This document shows, piece by piece, positions 23,530-33,796 of a stretch of DNA of 33,910 nt (its first letter is position 1; every line of letters begins with the position of its first letter). The translations under genes were made by a program, and so were the position numbers. The notes under the pieces were generated by a model. That model worked only from the letters and a program-made list of their open reading frames with translations, was not told the DNA's origin and searched no databases. Source of the stretch: Didymodactylos carnosus (lineage: Eukaryota > Rotifera > Eurotatoria > Philodinida > Philodinidae); assembly GCA_905250885.1 (NCBI GenBank), contig CAJNOQ010001258.1:1-33910 (forward strand). The letters run 5' to 3'.

Positions 23530-24479
23530 AAAAGTTTGCTGTTGTTATTGCAAAAAAAAGTGTCAGAAGACAATTTTGCGTATTAATACTCTAAATTTGT
23601 CCAAAATGAAGTAGAAAAAACGCTCACAATGATAAAAAGCAACAAAACCAAGTAAACATGGATTGTTAACAAAATATAAATTCTATCGGCACAAAGGACG
23701 AGGCTTTTCTGTTGGTGCGCATGTGTCATCAAGTCTATCAGAAGCTACAAGCGACTGTATATAAGCATGAATCAGAAACTCGTGGAAAAAGCGACGTTTC
23801 CTGCAAATTAGACCGTCAAATTTCGAACAAGAAAACATCTGTCAAAAATTTTTGAAACGTTGCCAGCAGAGTGGGATGAAGCCGATATTAGTTTTCGACA
23901 AAAATCGGTCAAACATCTTCATAATTAACAATACATAGCGAAGATTCGATAGTTTTAGGAGAATCTTCACTGATTAATATACTGAAATCATATCTATTAA
24001 ACAACTTAAAGATGTTGTCATAGAATTTAATCAGGATTACCAACTGTAAAAATCTGAACGTGGGACAAACTAATCTAAAATGAAAGACATATGAGAGATA
24101 CCACTTATGTCTCTCATATGTCCGTCATTTTAGAGAAATTTCCAAGTGAGGAACACTTAGAAAGACAGAGTTTTACGAGGACTGCCCCTCGCGTGGAGAG
24201 ACATTTGACTACCCTTGATTTAACGCATATTACAGAACTGTGAAAAGCTGGCTTAAAATTCAATGCAGTTTGTGGCATAATGACGAAAGTAGAATTGAAT
24301 TCCGATTAAGATATTAGAATCAGCTTCTCAAGCTTCAATGAGTATTTATTTGCAACCCTTCGTGGTTTAGATTATATGTTGTTTCTTCGTCTGTTATCTT
24401 TTCCATATGATTCTTTATCATTATTTAACTGTCGTTCACATGCCTCCTGAGAACAACCAGTCAGCAACAGTAACCCGAT
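23530..24479. other. Intergenic region upstream of hnRNP L
   Basis: No gene seen. Presumably holds the hnRNP L promoter. Contains the hairpin at 24075-24133. Confidence 0.4.
24075..24133. repeat. Hairpin with 26-bp near-perfect arms
   Basis: Arms 24075-24100 and 24108-24133, both reading CTAAAATGA..GACATATGAGA with three mismatches, are separated by 7 nt. Flanking sequence shows nothing coding. Confidence 0.8.
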
Positions 24480-25860
24480 CAATGTGATTTCATTCATATT
24501 GGATGCGTTAACATGTCAACAAGCGCTTATCAAGCCTACCAAACACTTGCTGATGAAAAACAATTTTCAAATTGGTTCTGCCCTAGTTGTGCAAAAAAAA
24601 TTTATCGCCGTAAAAAAACTTTTTATCTTCATTCTCTTATCCGTCTCTTTTCTGATCCCAAAAGGTTTGAAACTGTGTTAAAAGATTGTCTTCCTCTTAT
24701 TCTTCTCTTCCTCAGTCTATCCCTCTGGGTTCTTCGATCATATCTTCCAACTCTGATAAAGCAAAACTTTTCACTTCACACTTTTCCTCGACCTTCTCTA
24801 ATCTTCATGGGAAAATTCTGCCAGCAACTGTATCAGACCTGCCTTGTACGAAGCTGTTGGACTTTGATGTTTCGGATGTTAAACATTTACTTCATAAATT
24901 GGCTAAAAAGTCACGACAAGGGTTGATGCAATTCCTTCATGCTTTCTCTCTCTTTGTGCAAATGTTATCTCCCCTAACAATTTCGTTTTTCATCTTTGTT
25001 TATCTAAAGCTCTCTGGGAAATTGCCCTGCTCGTAAAAGTAGGATTGTTTCTGTTATATTTAACTACCATCTTGTCTCTCTGCTTCCTGTAGTTAGCCGA
25101 GCAGAAGCAAAACAATCATGTATCTAGCTGTTTGACCCATCCCAGCTAGTTTAGGCTAGATACATGATCTTAAGTTTTTGAACGTCTGGTTATAAATAAT
25201 TTTTTGTAAACAATCAATTCAGTTATCATCCAAAGCACTATACACTTGATTTTCTTCTACTGTTTCTTCTTATCTGAATTCTGATAAAACCGTGTTGATT
25301 GTTGCTTTTTTTGAAGCTTTTGACACTGTTTCTCGCTCACTTCTACTTAAAAAATTATCTTATTGTGGAATAACTGGTGATTTGTTTTCTCTTCTTACCT
25401 TATCTACACTCCCATGGGAGCGATCAGAAACACACGAACACACTGCAGTGTCGTATAAGTATCTATGCCTCTTTCCTTCTGCTATTTCTTCTAGTGTGTC
25501 TCAAGGAGTTATTCTTCACAACTTTAATCATTACATAAATATTTCCGATCTTTCTTTTCAACTTTCTCTTCTAAACTTAGTTAAACGTCGGAAATATTTC
25601 CATCTTCTTCATTTTTAAAATCTACCATCAGTTAAGTCCGCTGCATGTTTTCTGTTCAATACATTTACCCTTACTTTTCTATTCCTCATCGACAATACTT
25701 CGTATTCCTCCTCTTATTCAACACTTCGCCTGATACTAACAAACCTTCTTTTTTTCCGGTTTAAGGTGACTGATTGGAATAATTTTCCTTAGTTCGTGAC
25801 TTCCTCTTCTCTCTCGTCTTTCATAAAAACATTATGCCACCATATTTTTAGTTAATTATC
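24480..25860 (+). pseudogene. Degenerate LINE (non-LTR) retrotransposon, PHD-like finger plus reverse transcriptase pieces
   Basis: Fragments of a non-LTR retrotransposon polyprotein occur in several frames in the expected order. Near 24484-24600 is a Cys-rich PHD-like segment (CDFIHIGCVNMS then WFCPSCAKKIY), found N-terminally in some LINE ORFs. Near 24735-24960 is the region before the reverse transcriptase core (DKAKLFTSHFSSTFS, DFDVSDVKHLLHKLAKKS), followed in another frame by a DAIPSCFLSLC-like string. Near 25290-25550 come AFDTVSRSLLLKKLSYCGI and a degraded SGVPQGSILGP-like motif. Near 25765-25855 is a VTDWNNFP motif and SSLSSFIKTLCHHIF, typical of LINE C-termini. The endonuclease and the YADD active site are not seen. 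Frameshifts and stops show it is dead. It lies between the divergent ends of hnRNP L and GABA-B genes. CR1/Jockey-like affinity is a guess. Confidence 0.8.
25115..25168. repeat. Hairpin with perfect 14-bp arms inside the LINE remnant
   Basis: ATCATGTATCTAGC (25115-25128) and its exact reverse complement (25155-25168) flank a 26-nt loop, in the stretch where LINE coding similarity is interrupted. It may be a small insertion. Confidence 0.65.
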
Positions 25861-26373
25861 TTTTAACTATCTCAAAATTGTACATATCTTAACTTTTCGG
25901 CATTTTCTATCTTCTGTTTTGTCATGGATCTTTTTTCTTCTGCTATTCTTTTCATTTTTTTAAAATTTTATATATATACATTTGTTTCTATGTACGCCTA
26001 GCCTTTATGGGAGTTATCGTTTTATAGGTATATAACCTCTGATCTTTCAACCACTGGCGATTTATAAAAAGCGTATCGTATAGCATTTTAAGTATGAATA
26101 AACCATTTGACGATAGGAAGCAGATCCGCACTAAGCTTTAAAAACATATTTTCTTGACTAGAATCTCTTGTAGTGGAGATGTGTTGCATAAAAAAACAGT
26201 GCACTTCAAAAACGATCTGTAAATGGACAAAATTATTGTACAATCAATAGAGTGAAAAAGAGACTCAGCGATAAACAGAGTTTCTTAAATTGAAAAAACT
26301 GATTGTCAAACCAATTACATAGTTTTGCAATGAATGAAAATTTTTCTGCAAAAAACTTCAATAGAATCTAAAA

Positions 26374-26478
26374 ATGTATAAACCAATCACCTGTGAGCCA
26401 ACGACATCAGCAGAGGACGCCAAAAAAGCACGAATTTTAGAGCGTTTATATCCTTCATTCAGACATCTGTTTGGGGAT
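26374..26478 (+). CDS. Possible short coding exon of unknown identity
   Basis: An ATG-started, 35-codon open stretch has protein-like composition: it starts MYKPITCEPTTSAEDAKKAR, continues ILERLYPSFRHLFGD, and ends at a GTACGT donor-like site. A TTCAATAG acceptor-like site lies 9 nt before the ATG. The obvious downstream acceptors add only about eight residues before a stop. It could be a tiny gene, an exon of an unrecognised gene, or a coding fragment left by a duplication. No family recognised. Confidence 0.25.
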
Positions 26479-26594
26479 GTACGTTATTTTTCTTATTCTC
26501 TTTTACCAGAATAAAATAAATAGTTTATGTATCTAATTCTCTTATCTAGATATGTATTCAGTGATTCAATAATCAAATTAAGCAGATACGACTT

Positions 26595-26892
26595 GACCCA
26601 TAACTCGGCTACCATAATGTGATTTCGGCACGGTTTTTTTGTATTTTATTTCTCTTACAGTTTTGGAACCAATATACTTCCAGAGCTCTGAAACATCTCA
26701 AATTGAAGAAACAAGTAGGCTCAATATTTTGAGATGTTTCCGTGTTCTTCTGGTTAGGAAATATACGTTTATTAATAATATTTCCTAACCAAAAGGACGT
26801 GTGGAGCGCGGAATATTGGTTCGAAAGCTGTAAGAGAAACAAAATACAGAAAAACCGTGATAGACTCACACTGTAGTACCAGAGTTACGGGC
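26595..26892. repeat. Compound palindrome, about 300 bp, with two nested hairpins
   Basis: The outer arms, GACCCATAACTCGG at 26595 and the reverse complement of GGCCCGTAACTCTGG ending near 26892, match imperfectly for about 85-95 bp. They share CACGGTTTTT, TGTATTTT and TTTCTCTTACAG. Inside are two smaller perfect or near-perfect hairpins: GAAACATCTCAAA (26690-26702) with 26727-26740, and GGTTAGGAAATAT (26752-26764) with 26778-26790. Folded, it would form a cross-like structure. No coding capacity. It lies just beyond the putative polyadenylation signal of the GABA-B gene. Confidence 0.85.
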
Positions 26893-26916
26893 CGCACCGT
26901 ATAGAATGTTTGTTAT

Positions 26917-26922
26917 TTTATT
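26917..26922 (-). promoter_or_regulatory. Possible polyadenylation signal of the GABA-B receptor gene
   Basis: TTTATT on plus reads AATAAA on minus about 90 nt downstream of the stop at 27013. Confidence 0.4.
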
Positions 26923-27012
26923 TCAAACAAATACAGAAATAAAAAAAATATAACATAAAGATACATTAAATCACTCTATTAGACTCAGTATTGCGTCTTC
27001 TTATGTATAGCT

Positions 27013-30000
27013 TCAGTGTGTATCACTACTTAAACTTGGCCGAGTTGACATAATATCCGTATTAAGTGATTCATCCAATTGATGTTCAGGTGAATAATAT
27101 AATAGACTTGTCGATTCATCTTCGTTGTTTGTTTCAATGATAATAGAATTATTTATTGGTTGGTATGTGATTACATCAGATACATCTGATATCTCGCGAA
27201 CAAAATTATTGTTGTTAGATTGTGTAGGGTTTACACAGCTCTCATAATTTTTTGCTAGTTGTTGTTGAGATTGCACTCCATGGCCTGTGCCTATGTGATG
27301 GTCATTTATTTGTTCGATATCGATTTTACTTAAAACACACAGAGAAAGTGCAAGTGAAACTTTTCGACGTATATTCGCCGTTGATGATAAACTGAAAATA
27401 CAAAGAAAATTTTTTTTTTGTAACTGTATGATATTTTTATAATTAATAAGTGTTTATTACATGTTCTGCTCATCTTCTGATAGATGAAATCGATCATCAT
27501 CATTTTCGTTCTCAGTGTTCATTGTCAGTAAAGCATCCAGTTCATATGGTTCAATTTCGGTAGTGCCACTATATTCTAAAAACGATTAATATGTCAACAG
27601 AATTGAATTTTTGTACGATATATTCTTTCAAAAAGGTATCTGTTACACTGTAACGCAGTCTTATCCGTCTCTGCTGTAATAAAATTTTACTTGAAGTACC
27701 AAGATTTCTCTTGTAATTTAAATGTTCACCCGTATCATTAAATTTTGTGAGTAATTGTTCGAATGTTTTGTTTTGCTAAAGAAATTATAAAATGATAGAT
27801 ATGTTTGAATCTCATAAAGCTTTGGATACTATAATAGCATATACCATTGACAAGATGATTTTATATTGTTTGTTTTCATTTGCTAATGAATTTAAATATT
27901 GAGGGGTTATTCTCGTATCATTTTGACATTGTGATTTTCTACTTAATTGTGATCTAATGGTTGCTCTTGGCTGTTTTGCGTGTGAATTCGGATCTCTATA
28001 TACTTCAATAATCTATGCAAACAAAACAGAACTCTAGTTATGATTAAACGAACTCAATTCTTTCCACTACCTTGGGAACGAAAACTAAACATTGAGTAGA
28101 TGTGGTGCAAACAATAATAAATAATGAGGTTAAACTATATGAAAGTTCAACTTGTTCAGGAGGAACAAAACCGACAAGAGCGCCGAGAATGCACGAAATT
28201 AAAAATATATATACACTAATTCCAATATATTTCGAATCATTTAGGGCTGGTATAGAAACATGACGTGTTTTCCATGCAAGAAACGAACCATAAATCTATA
28301 AATAAGAAAACAAAATATGTATGAAGAAAATAATTGATAATTTGTAGTTTATACACACCATTAATAAACCTTTATGGAGTACCACAAGTACGAACCATAG
28401 CGGTAAATTATTACTTTTACATTCTTCTCGATAGGGTACAATTTCAATATCTTGTTTAAACTATAAAATTGAAAAAAAACTTTCTATTTTTATATAGTCA
28501 TGTGGTCTATATCTCACCTGTACTCTAGAAGATGTCTCATAAATGAGTTCACGATGTAATGGATCAAGTATTTGCCAAGCGGTAAGTAACAGAATATCAA
28601 CAGTTAACAATAATGCAACCATACTTAACAAACGAAAATCGTGTATTCCCTTAACAGACAGATCAAATATAAAACTTAAAAATTAATGTGTTGATTAAAC
28701 TTACTCTTTTTGTAATACTGATATTTGTAAATATTGAATGAACTCGCCATGTTTTGCTAAACATCGAACCAAATCCTATTGTAAAACTTATGCACAATAG
28801 CCACGCACGTGCCTAGAAAAGATTTACGTCAATTATGAGAAAATACGAGCTCTGGTCACACATTCATACCGGGCATATAATATTCATTAGCCGTTGCTGT
28901 ATTTGTTTGGGCAATAGTGATGAATTTAACCCATTAAAAATAATACTAATGTATGCTAACATGCAGCCAAACAATATTAAATTGTTTAACGATGGACTCG
29001 ACATTCGGATATATCTGAAAAGTATATAATCGAGTCTATCCAATAAATTCTACAGTCGTGAGAACGTTACTTGTGAAAGCGATATTGAATGTTGAAGAAT
29101 AAAAATGACCATGTCATTAATAATCCGAATGAACTAATCGCTGTTATAGAGACGAATGTGTAAAATTTAACATGATGAAATTCGACCGTTTGATTTGTAC
29201 GATCTCTCGGTGGATAAACTCCTAAAATTACCTGCATTTAGCAATATTCTAGCAGGAAATTTTCAGCATGTTCTTGAAAATTTAATAAATTAAAACTTTT
29301 CCAAAAAATAAGCCATTGGAACGTAGGCCTTGGGACAATTTGTTGTTAGTACAAAAAAACATTTCTTGCGCATTCAAAATATTTCCATTTTTGGTGTTGT
29401 ATAAACACTTTCGAAAACTGAGAATATCTGCCCGTATTAAGACCTTCTGTCTGTCAAGAGTACAAACTTTTTGTAAAAACTCAATAATGGGCTAAGTACA
29501 TCACCAGATATACCGAGGTGTCTACTATCAAAATTCATACTGATCTGGACTTCGTCGATGATTTCTAATAGCCTAGAATACTTGTTTTTCACAAAGTGAG
29601 CTGTGTTTATCTTACTTAATCAATGTAAACATGTTAGAGCAAACATTTTTGATTTAAATCAGATGTTACCCGACTCTAAGTGATGTTTTAATTCAAGGTT
29701 ATGAGAGTTTTAGTTAAAGCTTCAAAGAATAGGTGTCCTCGGTACCGACGATCAGCAGCGCTTTGGTTGAAAAATTTTTTCGAGTTAGGCTGATATGTGA
29801 CTGCAACTAACACATCTAATACCTCGCGAACAAAATTATTGGAAATGGTTCAAAAACAGATAGTAAACTAATTATGTCGTAATCAGCCTTTTTCTTTTCT
29901 AATATGTATATATACTGTTCGATTAAATAAAAGAACAATTTCTTCATTTCTTTTGCTGTTGATGGCATAGCACTTGTGATGATGCAAACTACTAATACGA

Positions 30001-33000
30001 TGAGTCTGAACACAAATGTACGCTCATATGACAGCGTTTTCTTCTCTGAACGAACGCACGTGAACATATTTCTTCGTACTGCAAGTTTGAAAAGATCACA
30101 GTACGTCTTTCTCATATATTTCTGTTCCTAACTTCTTTTGAAAGCAATATTAATCACAAATTAACTCTATTTCTGGTAGGCTGGCCAGTCCGATTCAATC
30201 TGAGCGATCAGGTCCTGTGCCGGCCTAAAAGATTATAAGGCGCACGCAATTCAGAAGTTTCTACACTATTTTATTTTTCGCTTAAACACACACCATTCGA
30301 CGCAGAATTTCACGCTGATCACAAATATCTTATTTAAAAGATTCCTAGTGCGCGTTTTCTACGAGAAAAATTCAAATTCTTGAGATACTCTCCTTTTGCA
30401 TAAAAACTGAATATCTTCGTCTTTAAAGGTTCTAGAAAATTCGGACGATGTCTTTCGAATTCTATGGAAGGAACGGGTTATAGAAAAGTATTTTTCAGTC
30501 TTATAGCTCAGTCCGTGACGGAGTTGAAGATTGTTACTTCGATCGGTCCCGACGCAGAGACCCTTCGTTTGCAGACCCAATTACTCCCACAGATTAACAG
30601 ATAGTAACTTCGGTCTTTTCCGAGCTACAAAAGTACTGTGGCCGATTTTTGATTTCCCAGCTGACTTCTGGAAGACCAGTTTTCCGGAAACCTCTAAAAA
30701 TGCGCAAAACATTTTGTAAATAAGTCATGGTTGTAGCCCGCGAAAGTCTGATCAAAATAAGACATCTCCTTGCTCTATACGATCTTTCTTTGCAAAGTTA
30801 TGGAGTTTACAACAAAAACCCTAAATTTCTTTTTCCTTTTTCTTTCTGTAACTCTGAGATGACAATGAGCATTTAAGGCTTTTGTTGTAAACTCCATAAC
30901 TTTGCGAAGACAGGTCGTGTAGAGCTGGAAGATGTCTCATTTTGATCAGAATTTCGCGGGCTACGGTTCGACTAGCGCAAGACCGAAGTTTCTATCTGTT
31001 AATCTGTGGGAGTAATTAGGTCTGCAAACGAAGGGTCTCTGTGTCGAGACCGATCGAAGTAACAATCTTCAACTCCGTCACGGACTGAGCTATAAGACTG
31101 GAAAATACTTTTCTATAACCCGTTCCTTCCATAGAATTCGAAAGACATCGTTCGAATTTTCTAGAACCTCTAAAGACGAAGATATTCAGTTTTTATGCAA
31201 AAGTAGAGATTATTTGAAAAAGGAGAGTATCTCAAGAATTTGAATTTTTCTCGTATTTGAATCCAACTCAAGCTGTTGATCACTTGAACCGACCGAAAAT
31301 CCCGCAAATACGAACAGCTCATTTTGACCCATGCTCGAACGATATCTCATGAGTGCTGTTTTATGAATCGCCCAAAATTCTATCATAACTATTGCTCAAC
31401 ATATTTAATATTCTCCGAAAGTTCGTCCGGATCGAAATAGATTTCTTAAAAGTGGTGCCTTAAAAGTTCAACGTTCGCACAAAGTCTATGTTTTCTCTGC
31501 AGTACTACGTTAAGAAGATACCTGATGTGTTCGACAATAGTAAAAAAAAATTTTAATACTTTAGAATACGTTAAAAATGATTTTTTGATTTTTAGCATCT
31601 TCTATACTACCAAGATCAAAGAATCCTATAATGGATAAGGCCAAGACTTGTGAGCACTCGCTCATACGGCGTCGAAAAGTATAGCGAATTTCGATGGCTC
31701 ACAGAATTTCGAAAATTTGAGCCTAAAACAATTTTTCATTTTCTACAATAAAGTTCCATTTATATTATCGCTACTACAAAACACATCGCTGATTGTGTTC
31801 TCGTATACAAAAAGAAAAGAAAATATACAAGGAACGAAAAAATAGAAATCCTACAAATTCTTACCGTAAGATTTTGTAAGAAATGCATAAAATTCCTATT
31901 TATAGGAATTCTATGGAGTTCTTGCTGTAGGATTTTATAGGATCCTAGAATAGAAATCCTATGAAACCCTGTTATCAGTAGGATCCTATAGGATCTGGTA
32001 GGAACCTAGTAGGATTGTTTGATCTCGATAGTGGAATGTACGTGAGTTAAGTAATGAGGATAGTACTTGTGGACCTTGTTCAAGTAAATTTACTTGTCAA
32101 ATAAAATGTAAGTACTTGAATGACACAATGCAAGCAAATTTACTAGAACACGTTCAACCAAGTACTTGTTCTATTTATTTTTATTTTGTATTTTATACGT
32201 ATTCTGCAGCCATACCCTACTTTTATAGAGCAAATGCATGCACAGCTACTAAGTGTGTTCAACTCAGTGGAAATATATTAGTTTATTTTATAAGTGTATA
32301 ACGACTGATATGGTGGTATTTATGTACAACTGGTCAATATAAAAGAAAAGGGTGACTGACTTATCAACGTACTTGACTGAAGCAAGTCAAGTAACGAAAC
32401 TTGTCAAGTTCTTGCCCAAATACTTGTCAACTGCTTAACTTATCACATATTTTCCAAGTACTTATCAAGTAATCAAGTACTTGTACCAAGTACATCCACT
32501 AGGAGAGTTATTAAAATTTTCTAATTTTGAAAAAAATGGAAGTTCTGATTTTAGGCCACAAAACTCACTATACCTCGCATGTTCAGGCGCTAAAATACAC
32601 TAATAAGCGCTAACACACACTAGTGATGTGAGTGCTGAGACGTTCACATTCATTAAAAGCAAAAGAAAATTAGGATGAATTGACACGAGTTATTTTTTTA
32701 CATGTACTCATATGTTAATGTACAATAATGCGTTCGAACACCTAATTTTTTAATGCGTGTGAAGCGTTGAGGCGTCTAAAAAAGTTTTCAGTCATTATAA
32801 AGCATAAGAAATTAATATACTTCCTGTTACATAAATAAACGCATTCGCACGCATTAAAAATAAAATAAAACTTTTAACGCATTTGTTCCGAAATTTCGAA
32901 ACATTTCCTCGTGTAACTGAAAGGAATTATAGTATCGTTTTATGCTTACCATGCCACATAACCGGATCCAAATCTAACAATTCATCGTCTTCAGCAAGAA

Positions 33001-33739
33001 ATATTTTTACTAATTTCAAACTGCATTCGTCTCCTTCATAACATGGTATTTCACATAATTCATTTGTTATTCGGCAAGCTAAAAACAAGAGAATAATAAT
33101 ATGTGAAAATTGTTTGTGTACACAATGTCACATACTCACCAACATATTGCTCGACAAGAATTTCACCTACACGTTCGCCATCAGAATATCGAACTCTACC
33201 CTAAAGTAACTCTTCAATATTAAAAATAATTGTTTTCTCTGTCGTCTTAGAACTCACCGTTACACCATAAAAGTCTAGTTTTTCTACAGCCGCTTTGAAT
33301 AGTGATGTCCATCCGTGACTGAAAAATTTTGAAGTTAAATTATAATGATTTTCATCTTTTGTATTTAACAACTGTTGAAATGCTAAGGCTACACTCCATA
33401 AACCATCATATGCATATGCGTGAAAAAAACCAGATGAATTAATCTTTTTTTTATATTGAGAAATATAATCAGATAAATATGTAGCGGAAATCTGAAAATA
33501 AAAATAAAAGTTAGAATCGATTTATTAATTTAATTTACATCACCGATTACTTTCATATCAGTGTTTGATTTATCTTCGATGGACATTTCTGGTATACGGG
33601 TATGAAATGTACCATTAAGTGCTCGAACTAATTCGTCTATCGAACATTTTGTACTATTTGATTTCCACCAATTTAAATCATCGTGAAATCCCAATAATAA
33701 CCATTGATAACGAGCTCCGTACAATTTTTTCCGTGCAAC
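27013..33739 (-). CDS. Gabbr2: GABA-B receptor subunit 2-like class C GPCR (5' part outside window)
   Basis: Plasma-membrane receptor subunit; in animals GABA-B2 heterodimerises with GABA-B1 and couples to Gi/o. Exons: 33739-33539, 33491-33258, 33200-33140, 33078-32950, 29221-29071, 29014-28870, 28812-28705, 28649-28518, 28460-28359, 28295-28071, 28012-27845, 27775-27700, 27575-27461, 27391-27013; phases agree, about 741 residues visible. First comes the C-terminal part of the Venus-flytrap domain (LYGARYQWLLLGF, FFHAYAYDGLWSVALAFQQL, FYGVTGRVRYSDGERVGEIL). Seven transmembrane segments follow. Subunit-2-like strings are MSSPSLNNLILFGCMLAY, GFGSMFSKTWRVHSIF, WQILDPLHRE, HVSIPALNDSKYIGISVY and CLVFVPK. 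Then a helical, probably coiled-coil segment (QNKTFEQLLTKFND) and a long acidic, Asn/Ser-rich cytoplasmic tail. These strings match subunit 2 better than subunit 1. The upstream flytrap exons and signal peptide lie beyond 33910. Confidence 0.95.
29796..29841 (-). repeat. Degenerate copy of a segment of the GABA-B last exon
   Basis: CTCGCGAACAAAATTATTG (29823-29841) is identical to 27193-27211 inside the last coding exon. Similarity continues leftwards for about 25-30 bases through ACATCT.ATA and TATGTGA, with mismatches, in the same orientation. The copy is not bounded by splice sites and is noncoding. Confidence 0.6.
30360..31254. repeat. Large foldback inverted repeat inside GABA-B intron
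   Basis: The left arm (30360-30820) and right arm (30877-31254) are reverse complements for most of their length. Examples are ACGAGAAAAATTCAAATTCT at the outer end, the region around CCCACAGATTAACAGATAG, and GTTATGGAGTTTACAACAAA at the inner end. The loop is about 56 nt. The left arm has an extra unpaired block of roughly 110 nt (about 30617-30730) and the right arm an extra 18-24 nt near 31200-31220. No ORF of note. Consistent with a foldback transposon or old inverted duplication. Confidence 0.9.
31845..32017. repeat. Island of TAGGATCCTA words with inverted ends
   Basis: The sequence is a run of TAGGAT/ATCCTA words in both orientations, including TTCCTATTTATAGGAA, TATAGGATCCTA and TAGGATCCTATAGGAT. 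Left end AATCCTACAAATTCTTACC and right end (reverse complement) AATCCTACTAGGTTCCTACC form imperfect inverted termini. No target duplication is obvious. Confidence 0.65.
32058..32497. repeat. Island of CAAGTACTTG words
   Basis: Contains many copies of the palindromic word CAAGTACTTG and its half-words CAAGTA/TACTTG, concentrated at 32062-32175 and 32370-32495 and flanking an AT-rich core. The ends GGATAGTACTTG (left) and GGATGTACTTGG (right, reverse complement) match. Probably a non-autonomous element; the duplication is unclear. Confidence 0.65.
32575..32885. repeat. Weak island of AATGCGT/ACGCATT words
   Basis: AATGCGTTCGAAC, AATGCGTGTGAAGCGT, ACGCATTCGCACGCATT and AACGCATTTG occur within about 190 bp (32727-32885), with GCGCT words near 32587-32612. 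Termini are not resolved. Confidence 0.4.
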
Positions 33740-33796
33740 CTACTTACAAAATAAGAAACTTTGCTTTTATAGCAACACTTCATACAGTGTGGAGAC

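Larger units (their letters stand above)
29222..32949 (-). other. Giant 3.7-kb intron of the GABA-B gene hosting several repeats
   Basis: It separates the extracellular domain from TM1, whereas the other complete introns of the gene are 47-179 nt. It contains a degenerate copy of part of the last exon (29796-29841), the foldback at 30360-31254 and three word islands (31845-32017, 32058-32497, 32575-32885). No hidden exon was recognised. Confidence 0.85.

Noticed and set aside
23680..23725. ATCGGCAC and GGTGCGCATG words upstream of hnRNP L resembling the GC-rich intron element
   Set aside because: Only two word matches and no termini; too weak to call a copy.
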